Shown here: positions 1 to 7,997 of the stretch, piece after piece
How the letters are laid out: every line of letters begins with the position of its first letter
Numbering within the stretch: the stretch's first letter is position 1
Assembly (NCBI GenBank): GCA_032229885.1
Contig: JAVYAJ010000255.1
Location: forward strand, 1 to 22,659
Length of the DNA: 22,659 nucleotides
DNA from: Anammoximicrobium sp032229885
Lineage (GTDB): Bacteria; Planctomycetota; Planctomycetia; Pirellulales; Pirellulaceae
Reading direction: 5' to 3'
The notes under the pieces: generated by a model
What the model was told of the DNA's origin: nothing
Databases searched by the model: none
What the model saw: the letters and a program-made list of their open reading frames with translations, nothing else
Made by a program: the position numbers and the translations under genes

Positions 1-2
1 AA

Positions 3-242
3 TGCCTTCGGGTTGCGTTGCTCATGGAAAGTACCTCCGCATGGGTCTATACTAACCCAAACGGCTCGACATTCCAGTTTCAAGAGGAGCAGGACAGCGG
101 CAAGTTCTCTGCGACGATGCCTCGAGCGGCGGGAACGGATCTCGTCTCTCCAGTTGCAGACAGTCGAGGCCAAGCCCTCTGTGCTACTAACCTCAAACAT
201 CGTGAACTTTTTGACAATGTTTTCGGGCAGCGAGTGCGTTAA
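3..242 (+). CDS. Possible C-terminal fragment of an unknown gene entering from the left edge
   Basis: The frame is open from the window edge to a TAA at 240-242. It has no stop before the first internal ATG at 24, so it could be the end of a longer gene whose start is outside the window. The peptide has ordinary soluble composition (N, Q, F and acidic residues, for example VYTNPNGSTFQFQ near its start). The overlapping frame at 13-276 is rich in Arg and Ser and looks like a shadow. I recognise no family. GC is lower than in leuC/leuD. It may equally be non-coding or decayed DNA. Confidence 0.25.
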   Translation, partial: CLRVALLMESTSAWVYTNPNGSTFQFQEEQDSGKFSATMPRAAGTDLVSPVADSRGQALCATNLKHRELFDNVFGQRVR

Positions 243-282
243 GTTGTCGAAGAGTTACATGTTGTGCTTGCAGTAGCTCTGT

Positions 283-378
283 GTCCTCTGCGTCTCTGCG
301 TTTGATCGACGTCCTTGCGCGGACGAACTGGCCGGGCTACAGGAAAATACGTTTTGGAAACGCAGAGACGCTGAGGAC
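283..378. repeat. Long inverted repeat of the CTCTGCGTCTCTGCG type
   Basis: The arms at 283-303 and 358-378 are complementary at 20 of 21 positions and are separated by 54 bases. The arm core is CCTCTGCGTCTCTGCGTTT. The geometry and wording resemble the CTCTGTG-rich inverted repeat at 14666-14790 beside the GxxExxY gene, so both may belong to one dispersed repeat family. It could fold as a long stem-loop in RNA. No gene lies inside it. Confidence 0.75.
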
Positions 379-524
379 GGTGAGATTTCGGCGCCCCGTC
401 GTAGCGGGGAGAGACATGACAGGCGAATCACGACGGATGGACACGGTCTCGAGACGTGTGTTCCTGGCCCATGAACCAGGCGACCGTTGTCCGTAGTAGG
501 CGGTGAATCTGGTGCCGCGCGATG
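379..524. other. Non-coding stretch downstream of leuD
   Basis: I see no convincing reading frame and no clear GC stem plus T-run terminator here. The minus-strand open frame that covers it is a shadow running through leuD in another phase. Confidence 0.5.
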
Positions 525-1118
525 CTAGGCAATGCCGCGCGCCGCCTCGTAGGCCGCGATCTTGTCGGCGTGTCGGAGCGTTAGCGCGATGTCGTCCCAG
601 CCGTTCAATAGACAGTGGCGGCGAAACTCGTCGACCTCGAAGGCGATCTTCAGCCCAAACGCATCCGTGATCGTACAGCTCTCCAGATCCACCGTCAGTT
701 GATAGCCCGAGTGGTCGGCGAATCGCTGAAACAATTGGTCGACCTGCGTTGCGTCCAAGCGGATCGGCAACACGCCGTTCTTGAAGCAGTTGTTGTAGAA
801 AATGTCGGCGAAACTGGGGGCGATGACGACGCGAAAGCCGTAGTTGTCCAGCGCCCATACGGCGTGTTCGCGACTGGAACCGCAGCCAAAGTTGCGGCGG
901 GCCACCAGGATCGATGCCCCGCGGACCTCCGGCTGATTCAGTTCGAAATCCGGATTCTCGCTGCCGTCGGCGAGATATCGCCAGTCGTAAAATAGCATCG
1001 CCTCATAGCCGGACCGTTCGATCCGCTTGAGAAACTGCTTGGGGATGATCTGGTCGGTGTCCACGTCGGCCCGATCCATCACGGCGACCAAGCCCGTATG
1101 TTTGGTAAAAGCTCGCAT
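525..1118 (-). CDS. leuD: 3-isopropylmalate dehydratase small subunit (LeuD)
   Basis: This is the small (swivelling) subunit of cytoplasmic isopropylmalate isomerase, which with LeuC converts 2-isopropylmalate to 3-isopropylmalate in leucine synthesis. The 197-residue product has normal family length. It begins with a MRAFTKHTGLVAVMDRADVD segment and carries DTDQIIPKQFL and the family signature GCGSSREHAVWAL, followed by IAPSFADIFYNNCFKNG, all typical of bacterial LeuD. The ATG at 1118 has a good ribosome binding site, TAGGAAA on the minus strand at 1126-1132, seven bases away. It lies downstream of leuC on the same strand, but with an unusually long 301-base gap, so it may have its own signals. 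Confidence 0.97.
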   Translation of the reverse strand: MRAFTKHTGLVAVMDRADVDTDQIIPKQFLKRIERSGYEAMLFYDWRYLADGSENPDFELNQPEVRGASILVARRNFGCGSSREHAVWALDNYGFRVVIAPSFADIFYNNCFKNGVLPIRLDATQVDQLFQRFADHSGYQLTVDLESCTITDAFGLKIAFEVDEFRRHCLLNGWDDIALTLRHADKIAAYEAARGIA

Positions 1119-1419
1119 CGAACGATTTCCTATGCGCAGGCCCCGGAGGCCCCGCCAAAGCAGATAGTTACGAAAGACTCGCTGTACTCACGCTAGATGG
1201 CTCGAACCGATACGGTCCACCAAACTCGGCTGCTTGTGTGTTCCTGTGCCCGGCTCCGTACCTGTCGTCGTCCAACTGGCTGGCGTTCACGCGCGATGGC
1301 CAGCGTCTGACGATGCTGATCACGATGTCCCGTGCGTCATCGGAACTCCACGCGCCATCGGACCTCTGTGCGCCACCGGACCTCCGCGCGCCACCCGCCC
1401 CCGAGCGCCACCCGCGTTT
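1119..1419. other. leuC-leuD spacer
   Basis: This 301-base spacer between two genes that normally sit close together holds an 18-bp tandem repeat (1342-1395) and the leuD ribosome binding site. No reading frame in it looks real. Confidence 0.6.
1342..1395. repeat. 18-bp tandem repeat, three units plus a degenerate fourth
   Basis: The units at 1342-1359, 1360-1377 and 1378-1395 share the pattern GGAcCTCyryGCGCCAyC. A weaker fourth unit follows to about 1413. The array ends just beyond the leuC stop codon, so in leuC mRNA it would form the immediate 3' untranslated part. It probably arose by replication slippage. Confidence 0.7.
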
Positions 1420-2838
1420 TCAGCCCTTGTAGTCCCAGCCGCGAATGTCCACAAACTGGCCGCGAATGGCCGCCGCGACGGCCATGGCGGGCGAGACCAA
1501 ATGCGTCCGTCCACCCTTGCCTTGACGACCCTCGAAGTTGCGGTTGCTGGTCGCCGCGCACCGCTCGCCCGGCTCGAGCCGGTCCGGGTTCATCGCCAGG
1601 CACATGCTGCAACCCGCCTCGCGCCACTCGAAACCTGCATCCAGGAACACGCGGTCCAGGCCCTCTTGTTCGGCCTGTCGTTTGACCAACCCGCTGCCGG
1701 GAACCACCATGGCCTGGACGTGCGGCGCGACGCGATGGCCCCGCGCCACGGCAGCCGCGGCTCGCAGGTCTTCGATGCGCGCGTTGGTGCAGGAACCGAT
1801 GAACGCCCGATCGATGCGGATATCCATGATCGGCGTGCCCGCCGTCAAGCCCATGTACTCCAAAGCCCGAGCCGCCGTCTTCCGCTCGATCGGATCGGTG
1901 AACTCGTCCGGATCGGGAACCCGACCCGTGACCGGCACGACCTGACCCGGAGTCGTGCCCCAAGTGACCTGCGGGACGACGTCCGCCGCATCGAACACCC
2001 GCACGCGATCGTACACGGCGCCGGGATCGCTGCGCAGTTGGTCCCAGCGTTGCACCGCCGCATCGAAATCCGCCGGCGCGAACTCGCGTCCGCGCAGATA
2101 GTCGTATGTCGTCTGGTCGGGGGCGATCAGCCCGGCGCGGGCGCCCGCTTCGATCGACATGTTGCAGACCGTCATCCGCTGTTCCATGCTCAGCGCCCGG
2201 ATCGCGCTGCCCGTATACTCGAACACACAACCGGCGCCGCCCGACGTCGTCAGTTCGCCGATCAAGTACAGGATGATGTCCTTGGCGGTCACTCCGGCGT
2301 GCAGTTCGCCGTCGACGCGCACCTCGAACGTCTTTGGCTTGTATTGCAACAGTGTCTGGGTGGCCAGCACATGTTCGACCTCGCTGGTGCCGATGCCGAA
2401 CGCCAACGCCCCGAACGCGCCGTGCGTCGCCGTATGGCTGTCGCCGCAGACGATGGTCATCCCCGGTTGGGTCAGCCCCAACTCGGGGCCGATCACGTGC
2501 ACGATTCCCTGTCTCGGATCGTGGATGTCGTACAGCCGAATTCCGAACTCCTGGCAATTCTTCCGCAACGTCTCGATCTGCTGGCGCGAGATCGGGTCCT
2601 CGATCGGCAGGGCGCGATCGGTCGTCGGGACGTTATGGTCCGGCGTAGCCACCACCAGATTCGGGCGGCGAACCTTGCGTCCGGCCAGCCGCAGTCCCTC
2701 GAAAGCCTGGGGGCTGGTGACCTCGTGAATCAACTGCAGATCGATGTACAGGATCGTTTGCTGTCCCGGCTCGGCATGGACGACATGGTTGTCCCAGATT
2801 TTCTCGAACATCGTGCGGCGGGAAGCTTGCTCGGTCAT
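1420..2838 (-). CDS. leuC: 3-isopropylmalate dehydratase large subunit (LeuC)
   Basis: This is the large, [4Fe-4S]-bearing subunit of isopropylmalate isomerase (aconitase superfamily), partner of LeuD in leucine synthesis. The product is 472 residues from the ATG at 2838. The N-terminal FEKIWDNHVV and LIHEVTSPQAFEGL segments, the VCGDSHTATHGAFGALAFG block and the three iron-sulfur ligand cysteines (GSCTN Cys350, GCSMC Cys410 and Cys413) are all present, so the enzyme looks intact. I chose the ATG at 2838 because it places MTEQASRRTMFEKIW at the usual family N-terminus. A GTG at 2889 would add 17 residues without homology. Neither start has a strong ribosome binding site. It is transcribed ahead of leuD. 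Confidence 0.97.
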   Translation of the reverse strand: MTEQASRRTMFEKIWDNHVVHAEPGQQTILYIDLQLIHEVTSPQAFEGLRLAGRKVRRPNLVVATPDHNVPTTDRALPIEDPISRQQIETLRKNCQEFGIRLYDIHDPRQGIVHVIGPELGLTQPGMTIVCGDSHTATHGAFGALAFGIGTSEVEHVLATQTLLQYKPKTFEVRVDGELHAGVTAKDIILYLIGELTTSGGAGCVFEYTGSAIRALSMEQRMTVCNMSIEAGARAGLIAPDQTTYDYLRGREFAPADFDAAVQRWDQLRSDPGAVYDRVRVFDAADVVPQVTWGTTPGQVVPVTGRVPDPDEFTDPIERKTAARALEYMGLTAGTPIMDIRIDRAFIGSCTNARIEDLRAAAAVARGHRVAPHVQAMVVPGSGLVKRQAEQEGLDRVFLDAGFEWREAGCSMCLAMNPDRLEPGERCAATSNRNFEGRQGKGGRTHLVSPAMAVAAAIRGQFVDIRGWDYKG

Positions 2839-3302
2839 GGCGTGTCCAGTTGTTGTGCTCGAAACGTTGGAATCGGATTCCCCACTCACGTTGCATCAAG
2901 CGTCCGACGGTGCGGGCTCGACGTGCGCGGCCGTGAAAGTATAACGGGCAACCGGCGATCCGGCGAGGGCGGGCCATCACCCACCGCGGCCGCACCTCGC
3001 CGACCTACGATCCGACGGCGCCGCGTTCCACGCGTAAGGCCGGCATCGTGCGCGGATCGACAAAGGCCTAACGCGGGCTAGCGCCCGCAACCCAAGAATC
3101 TGTTTGGCCGAAGGCCAACACGCTTCCCTCTTGGCCAGCCGTGGCGGCCAATCGTGACGAAGCCCGGACGCCGCACCCATAGCACCGCCCCATCCGGCGC
3201 ATTATCATCACCGGCAGTGCACCACAGGCGCCGGGCCGGCGCGGTGTTTGCGGCCGGTTGTCGGCGCGTCCGCGTCCATGCCTTCGTCGGGGGGATCTCG
3301 CC
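2839..3302. other. Divergent intergenic region between leuC and the glycosidase gene
   Basis: Transcription must leave this region in both directions, so the promoters of leuC (minus) and the secreted glycosidase (plus) should be here. I see no confident -35/-10 pair. The middle carries three closely spaced hairpins (3073-3151). A G-rich ribosome binding site, GGGGGGAT at about 3289-3296, precedes the ATG at 3303. Confidence 0.5.
3073..3151. repeat. Cluster of three GC-rich hairpins
   Basis: Hairpin one is GCGGGC-TAGC-GCCCGC (3073-3088). Hairpin two is TTGGCC-GAA-GGCCAA (3104-3118), with flanking TGT/ACA extending the pairing past a bulged T. Hairpin three has TTGGCC at 3131-3136 and GGCCAA at 3146-3151. 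They lie between divergent genes, so they are not simple terminators. They look like dispersed palindromic repeats of the REP kind. Confidence 0.65.
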
Positions 3303-5987
3303 ATGTCATCGGCCCGCCGGATCGTTGTCTCGATGCTGCTTTTGTCCGTTAGTCCGCTGGTAGCACGCGCGATCGACGACGATCCGCCCTGGAAGCCGTT
3401 TCACTTGCCTTGGCAGTCTGCCGACGATGCGTTGGTCGATGTCCGCTCGCTGCTGGACGGGCCGGCAGGCAAGCACGGTCCCGTGCAGGTACGGGACGGC
3501 CACTTGCACTTTGCCAACGGCGGGCGCGTCAAGTTCTGGGGCGCCAACCTGTCCGGCGAAGGCTGTTTGCCACCGCCGGAGACCGCTCCGTTGGTGGCCG
3601 ATCGGTTGGCCAAGTTCGGGTTCAATCTGGTCCGGTTTCACGGCCTGGACTCGACGTGGGGCAAGACACTGTTTCCCCCGGGCGCGTCGGACACGCAGCA
3701 TTTCGACCCGCAGCAACTAGATCGGCTCGATCGGATGATCGCCGAACTTCGACAGCGAGGCATCTACGTCAATCTGAACCTGCACGTCGGCCGCCGCTTT
3801 ACGCCCGGCGACGGCCTGCCCCAGACGGAAATGCTCGGCTATGCCAAATACTGTGTCATTTTCAACCGGCGGATGATCGAACTGCAGAAAGACTATGCCC
3901 GCCAGTTGCTCGGCCACCGCAATCCCTACACGGGACTCACGTATGCCGAGGACCCGGCGGTCGTGATCGTCGAGCTGACCAACGAGAACTCGCTGTTTGG
4001 CGGCTGGACCAGCGGATTTCTGCAGGGGCGCGTTGCGGGTCGGCCGGCCAACACGACGTGGACGGACATCCCGCCGTACTATGCCCAGGAGCTGACCCAG
4101 CTCTTCAACCAGTGGCTTGCCCAGCGGTATCCGACACGGACGGGGCTGGCCCAGGCGTGGGGCGACGGCGCGCGTCCGCCGGGCGCCCAGCGGCTGAAGA
4201 ACGCGGATTTTACGGACGACAACCAAAGCTGGGAATTGTCGCGGCAGGCGCCGGCCGCGGCCGAACTCGAGTGCGGACTCGACGCGACCGACGGCAGGCC
4301 GTGCGCCAAGGTCAGCGTGACGACGATCGGCGAGAAGCCTTGGCACGTCATGCTGACGCAACGGGGGCTGACGTTGCACAAGGGTCTCAAATACCGCGTG
4401 GCGTTCCAGGCTCGCGCTTCGGGCCCGCGCAGCGTGAACGCCGAGGTCTGCCACAGCTCGCCCTACCGCGGCTACGGCTACGCGCGATTCGAGCTGGACG
4501 CCAACTGGCGCGACTGCCAGTTCAGCTTCGTCGCCCCGGAGGACGACGACCTGGTGCGACTCAGCTTCCAGTTCGGCGATGTCCTGGGCACGGCGTGGGT
4601 CCGCGATGTGATCCTGCACGAAGCGCCGGTGTACGGTCTGCGCGAGGACGAAGATCCTGCGCAGGGCACGGTCCGGCGGCTGGACCCTGGTCAGTTCGCG
4701 ACCCACACGGCGGCTCGGTTTCGCGACGAGGGGCGGTTCTACTACGATCTGGAGAGCGGTTACAACCGCGAGATGGAACGGTTCTTGAAAGACGAGTTGA
4801 AGATCTGCGCGCTGGTCGAGGGTACGAATCACAACTATGGGTTGCCCTGCCTGCGGGCCGAGTCGCTGCTCGATCTGACGGATTGCCATGCCTATTGGCA
4901 GCACCCGCACTTTCCCCGCCAGCCCTGGTCGCGCACGGACTGGGAGATCGGCAACACGCCGATGCTCGACGCGCCCGACGCCAACTGCATCTCGCAGCTC
5001 AGCCGCTCGGCGGTCGTCGGCAAGCCATTTGCCGTCAGCGAGTACAATCACCCGTTCCCGAACGAATATGGCTGCGAGATGCCGTTGCTGTTGGCGGCCT
5101 ATGCCAGCCTACAGGACTGGGATGCGATCTACGGCTATACCTTTCTGCACCTTTACGAAGACCGTTTGCTGGGCGGCGATTGTGTCACCGGGTACTTCGA
5201 CCTGGCGAACGAAGTTGGCAAGATGGCCCAGATGCCGACCGCTTCGCTGCTGTTCCAACGCGGCGATGTTCGAGCGGCGGAAAAGCTGGTTGCAGTCAGT
5301 TACGACGAACAGCGCACGTACGACAGCTTGCAGCAGCCGCGCTGGGGTCGAACCCGTTTTCATCTGGACGGCGATCTGTCGCCGCTGCTGCCGCTGGTGC
5401 ATCGGTTTCGCGCGGCTAGTTTCGACGCCGCGGCCACGACGCGGGTCGCCGATCTGGGGTTCGTTCCGCCCGGGGATCGCATCGCCAGCGACACGGGCGA
5501 GCTGAGCTGGCAGGCCGGCCAGAAACGGACCGGACGGCTGACGATCGATGCACCGCGAATCCAGGCGGCCCTCGGCTGGATCGGCGGTCAAACGGTGCGC
5601 ACCGCGGACGCCGAGTTCCGGCTGCGGACTCCGTTCTGCGCCGTCAGTCTGATCGCGATCGACGGCCAGCCGCTGGCCCGTTCGCAAGAAATCCTGTTGG
5701 TTGCCGCGGCGCGTTGCGCCAACACGGGGATGACATGGAACGCGGAACGCACCAGCATCAGCGATCAATGGGGCGGTCCGCCGCTGTTGATCGAACCGGT
5801 CGTCGGCCAGATCGCCGTGCGGCGCGAGGCGGCGAGCCCGCCGTTGCGGCTGATCCCGCTGGATGGCGTCGGTCGGGCAACGACGGCCACCCGCGGGCCG
5901 AACACGATCGATCGAGGCCAGGCCCGGTTCGACCTGCTGCCTGACGATGGCACGGTTTGGTATATGCTGTCAGCTCGCCAGCCGTAG
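3303..5987 (+). CDS. Secreted GH5-like glycoside hydrolase with inserted carbohydrate-binding domain
   Basis: The 894-residue protein begins with a signal peptide (RR, then a hydrophobic VVSMLLLSVSPLVARA core, likely cleaved before IDDD), so it is exported. Residues from about 50 to 290 look like the first half of a cellulase-type TIM barrel: VKFWGANLSGEG, FNLVRFHGLDSTWG, GIYVNLNLHVGRRF and VVIVELTNENSLF, with Glu228 in the NEN motif as the likely acid/base. Residues about 300-440 (NADFTDDNQSWELS to VRDVILHE) resemble a CBM4/9-type jelly-roll module. The barrel resumes afterwards, and Glu580 in FAVSEYNHPFPNEY is the likely nucleophile. A beta-rich C-terminal part follows. ATG 3303 follows a G-rich ribosome binding site by six or more bases. 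The exact glycosidic substrate cannot be told from sequence alone. Confidence 0.82.
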   Translation: MSSARRIVVSMLLLSVSPLVARAIDDDPPWKPFHLPWQSADDALVDVRSLLDGPAGKHGPVQVRDGHLHFANGGRVKFWGANLSGEGCLPPPETAPLVADRLAKFGFNLVRFHGLDSTWGKTLFPPGASDTQHFDPQQLDRLDRMIAELRQRGIYVNLNLHVGRRFTPGDGLPQTEMLGYAKYCVIFNRRMIELQKDYARQLLGHRNPYTGLTYAEDPAVVIVELTNENSLFGGWTSGFLQGRVAGRPANTTWTDIPPYYAQELTQLFNQWLAQRYPTRTGLAQAWGDGARPPGAQRLKNADFTDDNQSWELSRQAPAAAELECGLDATDGRPCAKVSVTTIGEKPWHVMLTQRGLTLHKGLKYRVAFQARASGPRSVNAEVCHSSPYRGYGYARFELDANWRDCQFSFVAPEDDDLVRLSFQFGDVLGTAWVRDVILHEAPVYGLREDEDPAQGTVRRLDPGQFATHTAARFRDEGRFYYDLESGYNREMERFLKDELKICALVEGTNHNYGLPCLRAESLLDLTDCHAYWQHPHFPRQPWSRTDWEIGNTPMLDAPDANCISQLSRSAVVGKPFAVSEYNHPFPNEYGCEMPLLLAAYASLQDWDAIYGYTFLHLYEDRLLGGDCVTGYFDLANEVGKMAQMPTASLLFQRGDVRAAEKLVAVSYDEQRTYDSLQQPRWGRTRFHLDGDLSPLLPLVHRFRAASFDAAATTRVADLGFVPPGDRIASDTGELSWQAGQKRTGRLTIDAPRIQAALGWIGGQTVRTADAEFRLRTPFCAVSLIAIDGQPLARSQEILLVAAARCANTGMTWNAERTSISDQWGGPPLLIEPVVGQIAVRREAASPPLRLIPLDGVGRATTATRGPNTIDRGQARFDLLPDDGTVWYMLSARQP

Positions 5988-6154
5988 ACGCGAGCCGCGG
6001 CCCTGCCTGGTGGTCCAACAGGCCGCACGCCCACCCCGCACACGCGCGGAAGCGTCGATGGAGGGCCACGCTCCGTCGTGGCCGCTCCCGCTCCGTCGTG
6101 GCCGGTCCTGCTCGTTCGCCGCACGCGCAGTTTCGGCGTGCCGCCGCGGAATGA
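5988..6154. other. Convergent intergenic region with hairpin repeat
   Basis: This 167-base gap lies between the stops of two converging genes. It contains the hairpin and 20-base tandem repeat at 6064-6104, which could act as a two-way transcription terminator although no T-run follows. Confidence 0.5.
6064..6104. repeat. GGCCACG/CGTGGCC hairpin with partial tandem copy
   Basis: GGCCACG (6064-6070) pairs with CGTGGCC (6077-6083) across a six-base loop. The segment CTCCGTCGTGGCCG occurs twice, at 6071-6084 and 6091-6104, a 20-base period. The same GGAGGGCCACGCTCC wording recurs several times at 10502-10640, so this is a dispersed repeat family of this genome. Confidence 0.75.
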
Positions 6155-7501
6155 TCAGGCCGAGGCCTGCTCGGCGCGTCCCATGCGACGCAGCGTTTCG
6201 TCCAGGGCCTCGTCCCAGCCGAGGAAGTCTTTCAGCTCGGCGGCGACGCGCGGGTGGGCAAAGATCCGGACGCGCTTGACATAGTCGTCGAACTGCTCGC
6301 GAGCCAGCGCCTGGACGACGGGCGAGACCGCGCCCAGCGAACGGTAGATCCGCTCCTTTTGAAAGTGGACGTCCACCTGGAACTCGATCTCGAGTTTGAC
6401 CGGCGGCGCGTCGAACAGGATGTCCGGCGGGCTGATCCGACGCCCCGTGCGGCGAGCCAGCACGGACGCCAGTTCGTCGGCGCACGCGGCCAGCCAGGGA
6501 TACGGACGACGCGCCAACTGTTGGTACAACTCGCGCTGCTCGAAAAAGCTGAATTGAATCAGCCGTTTGTACAGACGGCGAGTCGGGCCAAACAGGCCGT
6601 CCAGCAGGGCGTGCGCCGGTTTGGCCTCGGCGGCCCGCAGCATCGTGCCGACGAACGCCCCTTCGGACTGTCGAAACAGCGCGTCCAGATCGAGCGTCGA
6701 GCGAAGCAGATAGAACGCCCGTTGGAACATGGCGGTCGCCGAACGCACCGCATGATGCCAGTAGACCTCGCTGAACATCACATAGCGGGCAAAGACCATC
6801 ATCTCGGCCGCCGTCCGGCCCTTGTCCGAAATCGCCAGTCCATCGCCGGCTTGGTTCAGACACAGGCTGCCGATCAGCCGTTGTTGGTCGAAATTGCGTC
6901 CGTAGGGAACGCCGGCGTGCAAGCTGTCTCGGACCAGGTAGTCCATCTTGTCGACGTCGATCGGCCCCGACAGCAGGCTGTGCAAAATCTTGGCGACTTG
7001 CGTTCGCGGCCGTTCGGCGACGAGGGCGACCACCTCGTGCGGTTCCAGCCCCCAGTCGTTCCGCAGCGCCTCGGCCACGTCGCCTTCGAGCGCGAAGTTC
7101 CTGAGGAACGCCTCGTGTTCGGGAACGCCGGGCAATTCCATGTCTTCGATGGCGTGGCAGAAGGGCCAGTGCCCCAAATCGTGCAGCAGCGCCGCTGCGA
7201 TCAGAAGCTCGGCGTCGCGCGGCGTCACCGCGGCGGCGAAACGCGGATCGTGAGACAACTGTTTCAGGTACAGCAAGGCGATGCGGTACACGCCTAGCGA
7301 ATGCTCGAATCGCGTGTGGTGCGCGGCCGGATAGACCAGCGAGACTAGCCCCAACTGCGAGATCTTCGCCAGTCGCCGAAACTGCGGCGAGTCGATGATC
7401 CGCCGCACGCGCTCAGTCAACGGCACATCCAACTGGTCGGGGATCCGCACCAGATGACGGCGAGCGTCCAGGCTGGCAATCTCCGGCACGTTGTGGATCA
7501 T
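6155..7501 (-). CDS. HD-domain phosphohydrolase (dNTPase/SAMHD1-like)
   Basis: The 448-residue protein is an HD-superfamily metal-dependent phosphohydrolase related to the dGTPase/SAMHD1 group, likely cytoplasmic. The metal-binding set is complete: HHTRFEHSLGV (His62 or His67), LLHDLGHWPFCHAIE (His107, Asp108, His111) and DVDKMDYLVRD (Asp187). The N-terminal IDSPQFRRLAKISQLGL segment is typical of the family. The substrate is not certain: dNTPs are plausible, but other nucleotides are possible. I chose ATG 7501 because MIHNVPEIASLDARR gives the family-like start; the longer frame to 7600 adds unlike sequence. It is transcribed convergently to the glycosidase and divergently from the secreted protein at 7998, so it appears monocistronic. 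Some SAMHD1-like enzymes act in phage defence, but nothing nearby links this one to the defence operon. Confidence 0.9.
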   Translation of the reverse strand: MIHNVPEIASLDARRHLVRIPDQLDVPLTERVRRIIDSPQFRRLAKISQLGLVSLVYPAAHHTRFEHSLGVYRIALLYLKQLSHDPRFAAAVTPRDAELLIAAALLHDLGHWPFCHAIEDMELPGVPEHEAFLRNFALEGDVAEALRNDWGLEPHEVVALVAERPRTQVAKILHSLLSGPIDVDKMDYLVRDSLHAGVPYGRNFDQQRLIGSLCLNQAGDGLAISDKGRTAAEMMVFARYVMFSEVYWHHAVRSATAMFQRAFYLLRSTLDLDALFRQSEGAFVGTMLRAAEAKPAHALLDGLFGPTRRLYKRLIQFSFFEQRELYQQLARRPYPWLAACADELASVLARRTGRRISPPDILFDAPPVKLEIEFQVDVHFQKERIYRSLGAVSPVVQALAREQFDDYVKRVRIFAHPRVAAELKDFLGWDEALDETLRRMGRAEQASA

Positions 7502-7997
7502 GGGCGTGGGTGGCAGCGAAGCGCAATGGAACTGATAGACACGACGGAACGCATCCCTCGGACCGACAGGCGCGGTATAACAGATCCCGCGGGATCGCAC
7601 AAGCCAGCCGAATCATCGGTCGGCGGACCTTGGATCGGCAAGCGGAGCGAGGGCATCGCGCATCGCCCGAGCGGCACAACTCGACTTTTTTTGAGGATTC
7701 GGCTATATTTAACCTACGTTGTCGTTCGATGTCGGGTCTTCGGCCGAGCCGCCGCGTTGTACCGGAACCCCCGATCGGTCATGACGCAGGCATGGACCGC
7801 TCGCCGGCCCGCGCCGACGACAAGCGTACAATGTCGCGGGGCGGCCTGTCGCGTCGCGCACGGGGATCTGCCAACGTAGTCACGGTCGCGACCGGCGCGA
7901 CGGGCCGTGTACCTGCCGTGCATGGATTCACGATCGCTCGATGCAATCCGCCCATATTGCCGCACCGAAATGTTGCTCGAACGAGGGGCAGCACGCC
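7502..7997. other. Divergent 496-base intergenic region
   Basis: Promoters for the HD-domain gene (minus) and the secreted protein (plus) should lie here. Visible items are a perfect 14-bp palindrome at 7583-7596 and an AT-rich patch at about 7685-7715 (T7 run, then TATATTTAA) that could serve as a promoter core. Open frames across it have shadow-like composition (Arg, Thr, Ser rich), and I do not call a gene. Confidence 0.5.
7583..7596. promoter_or_regulatory. Perfect 14-bp palindrome, candidate operator
   Basis: GATCCCGCGGGATC is its own reverse complement and lies 82 bases upstream of the HD-domain gene start at 7501. TATAAC/GTTATA lies right next to it, at about 7576-7581. It may be a binding site for a dimeric regulator, but in a GC-rich genome such a palindrome can also arise by chance. 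Confidence 0.3.

Noticed and set aside
1234..3081. 615-codon open frame on the plus strand opposite leuC
   Set aside because: It lies antisense to an unmistakable leuC and has Arg/His/Ala-rich shadow composition. Long antisense frames are common at this GC content.
3717..5051. 444-codon minus-strand frame in the glycosidase gene
   Set aside because: Shadow of the true gene; no domain signature and no ribosome binding site.
3410..5419. 669-codon plus-strand frame inside the glycosidase gene
   Set aside because: It is out of phase with the recognised signal peptide, barrel and catalytic motifs, and is Arg/Gly/Ala-rich without any motif.
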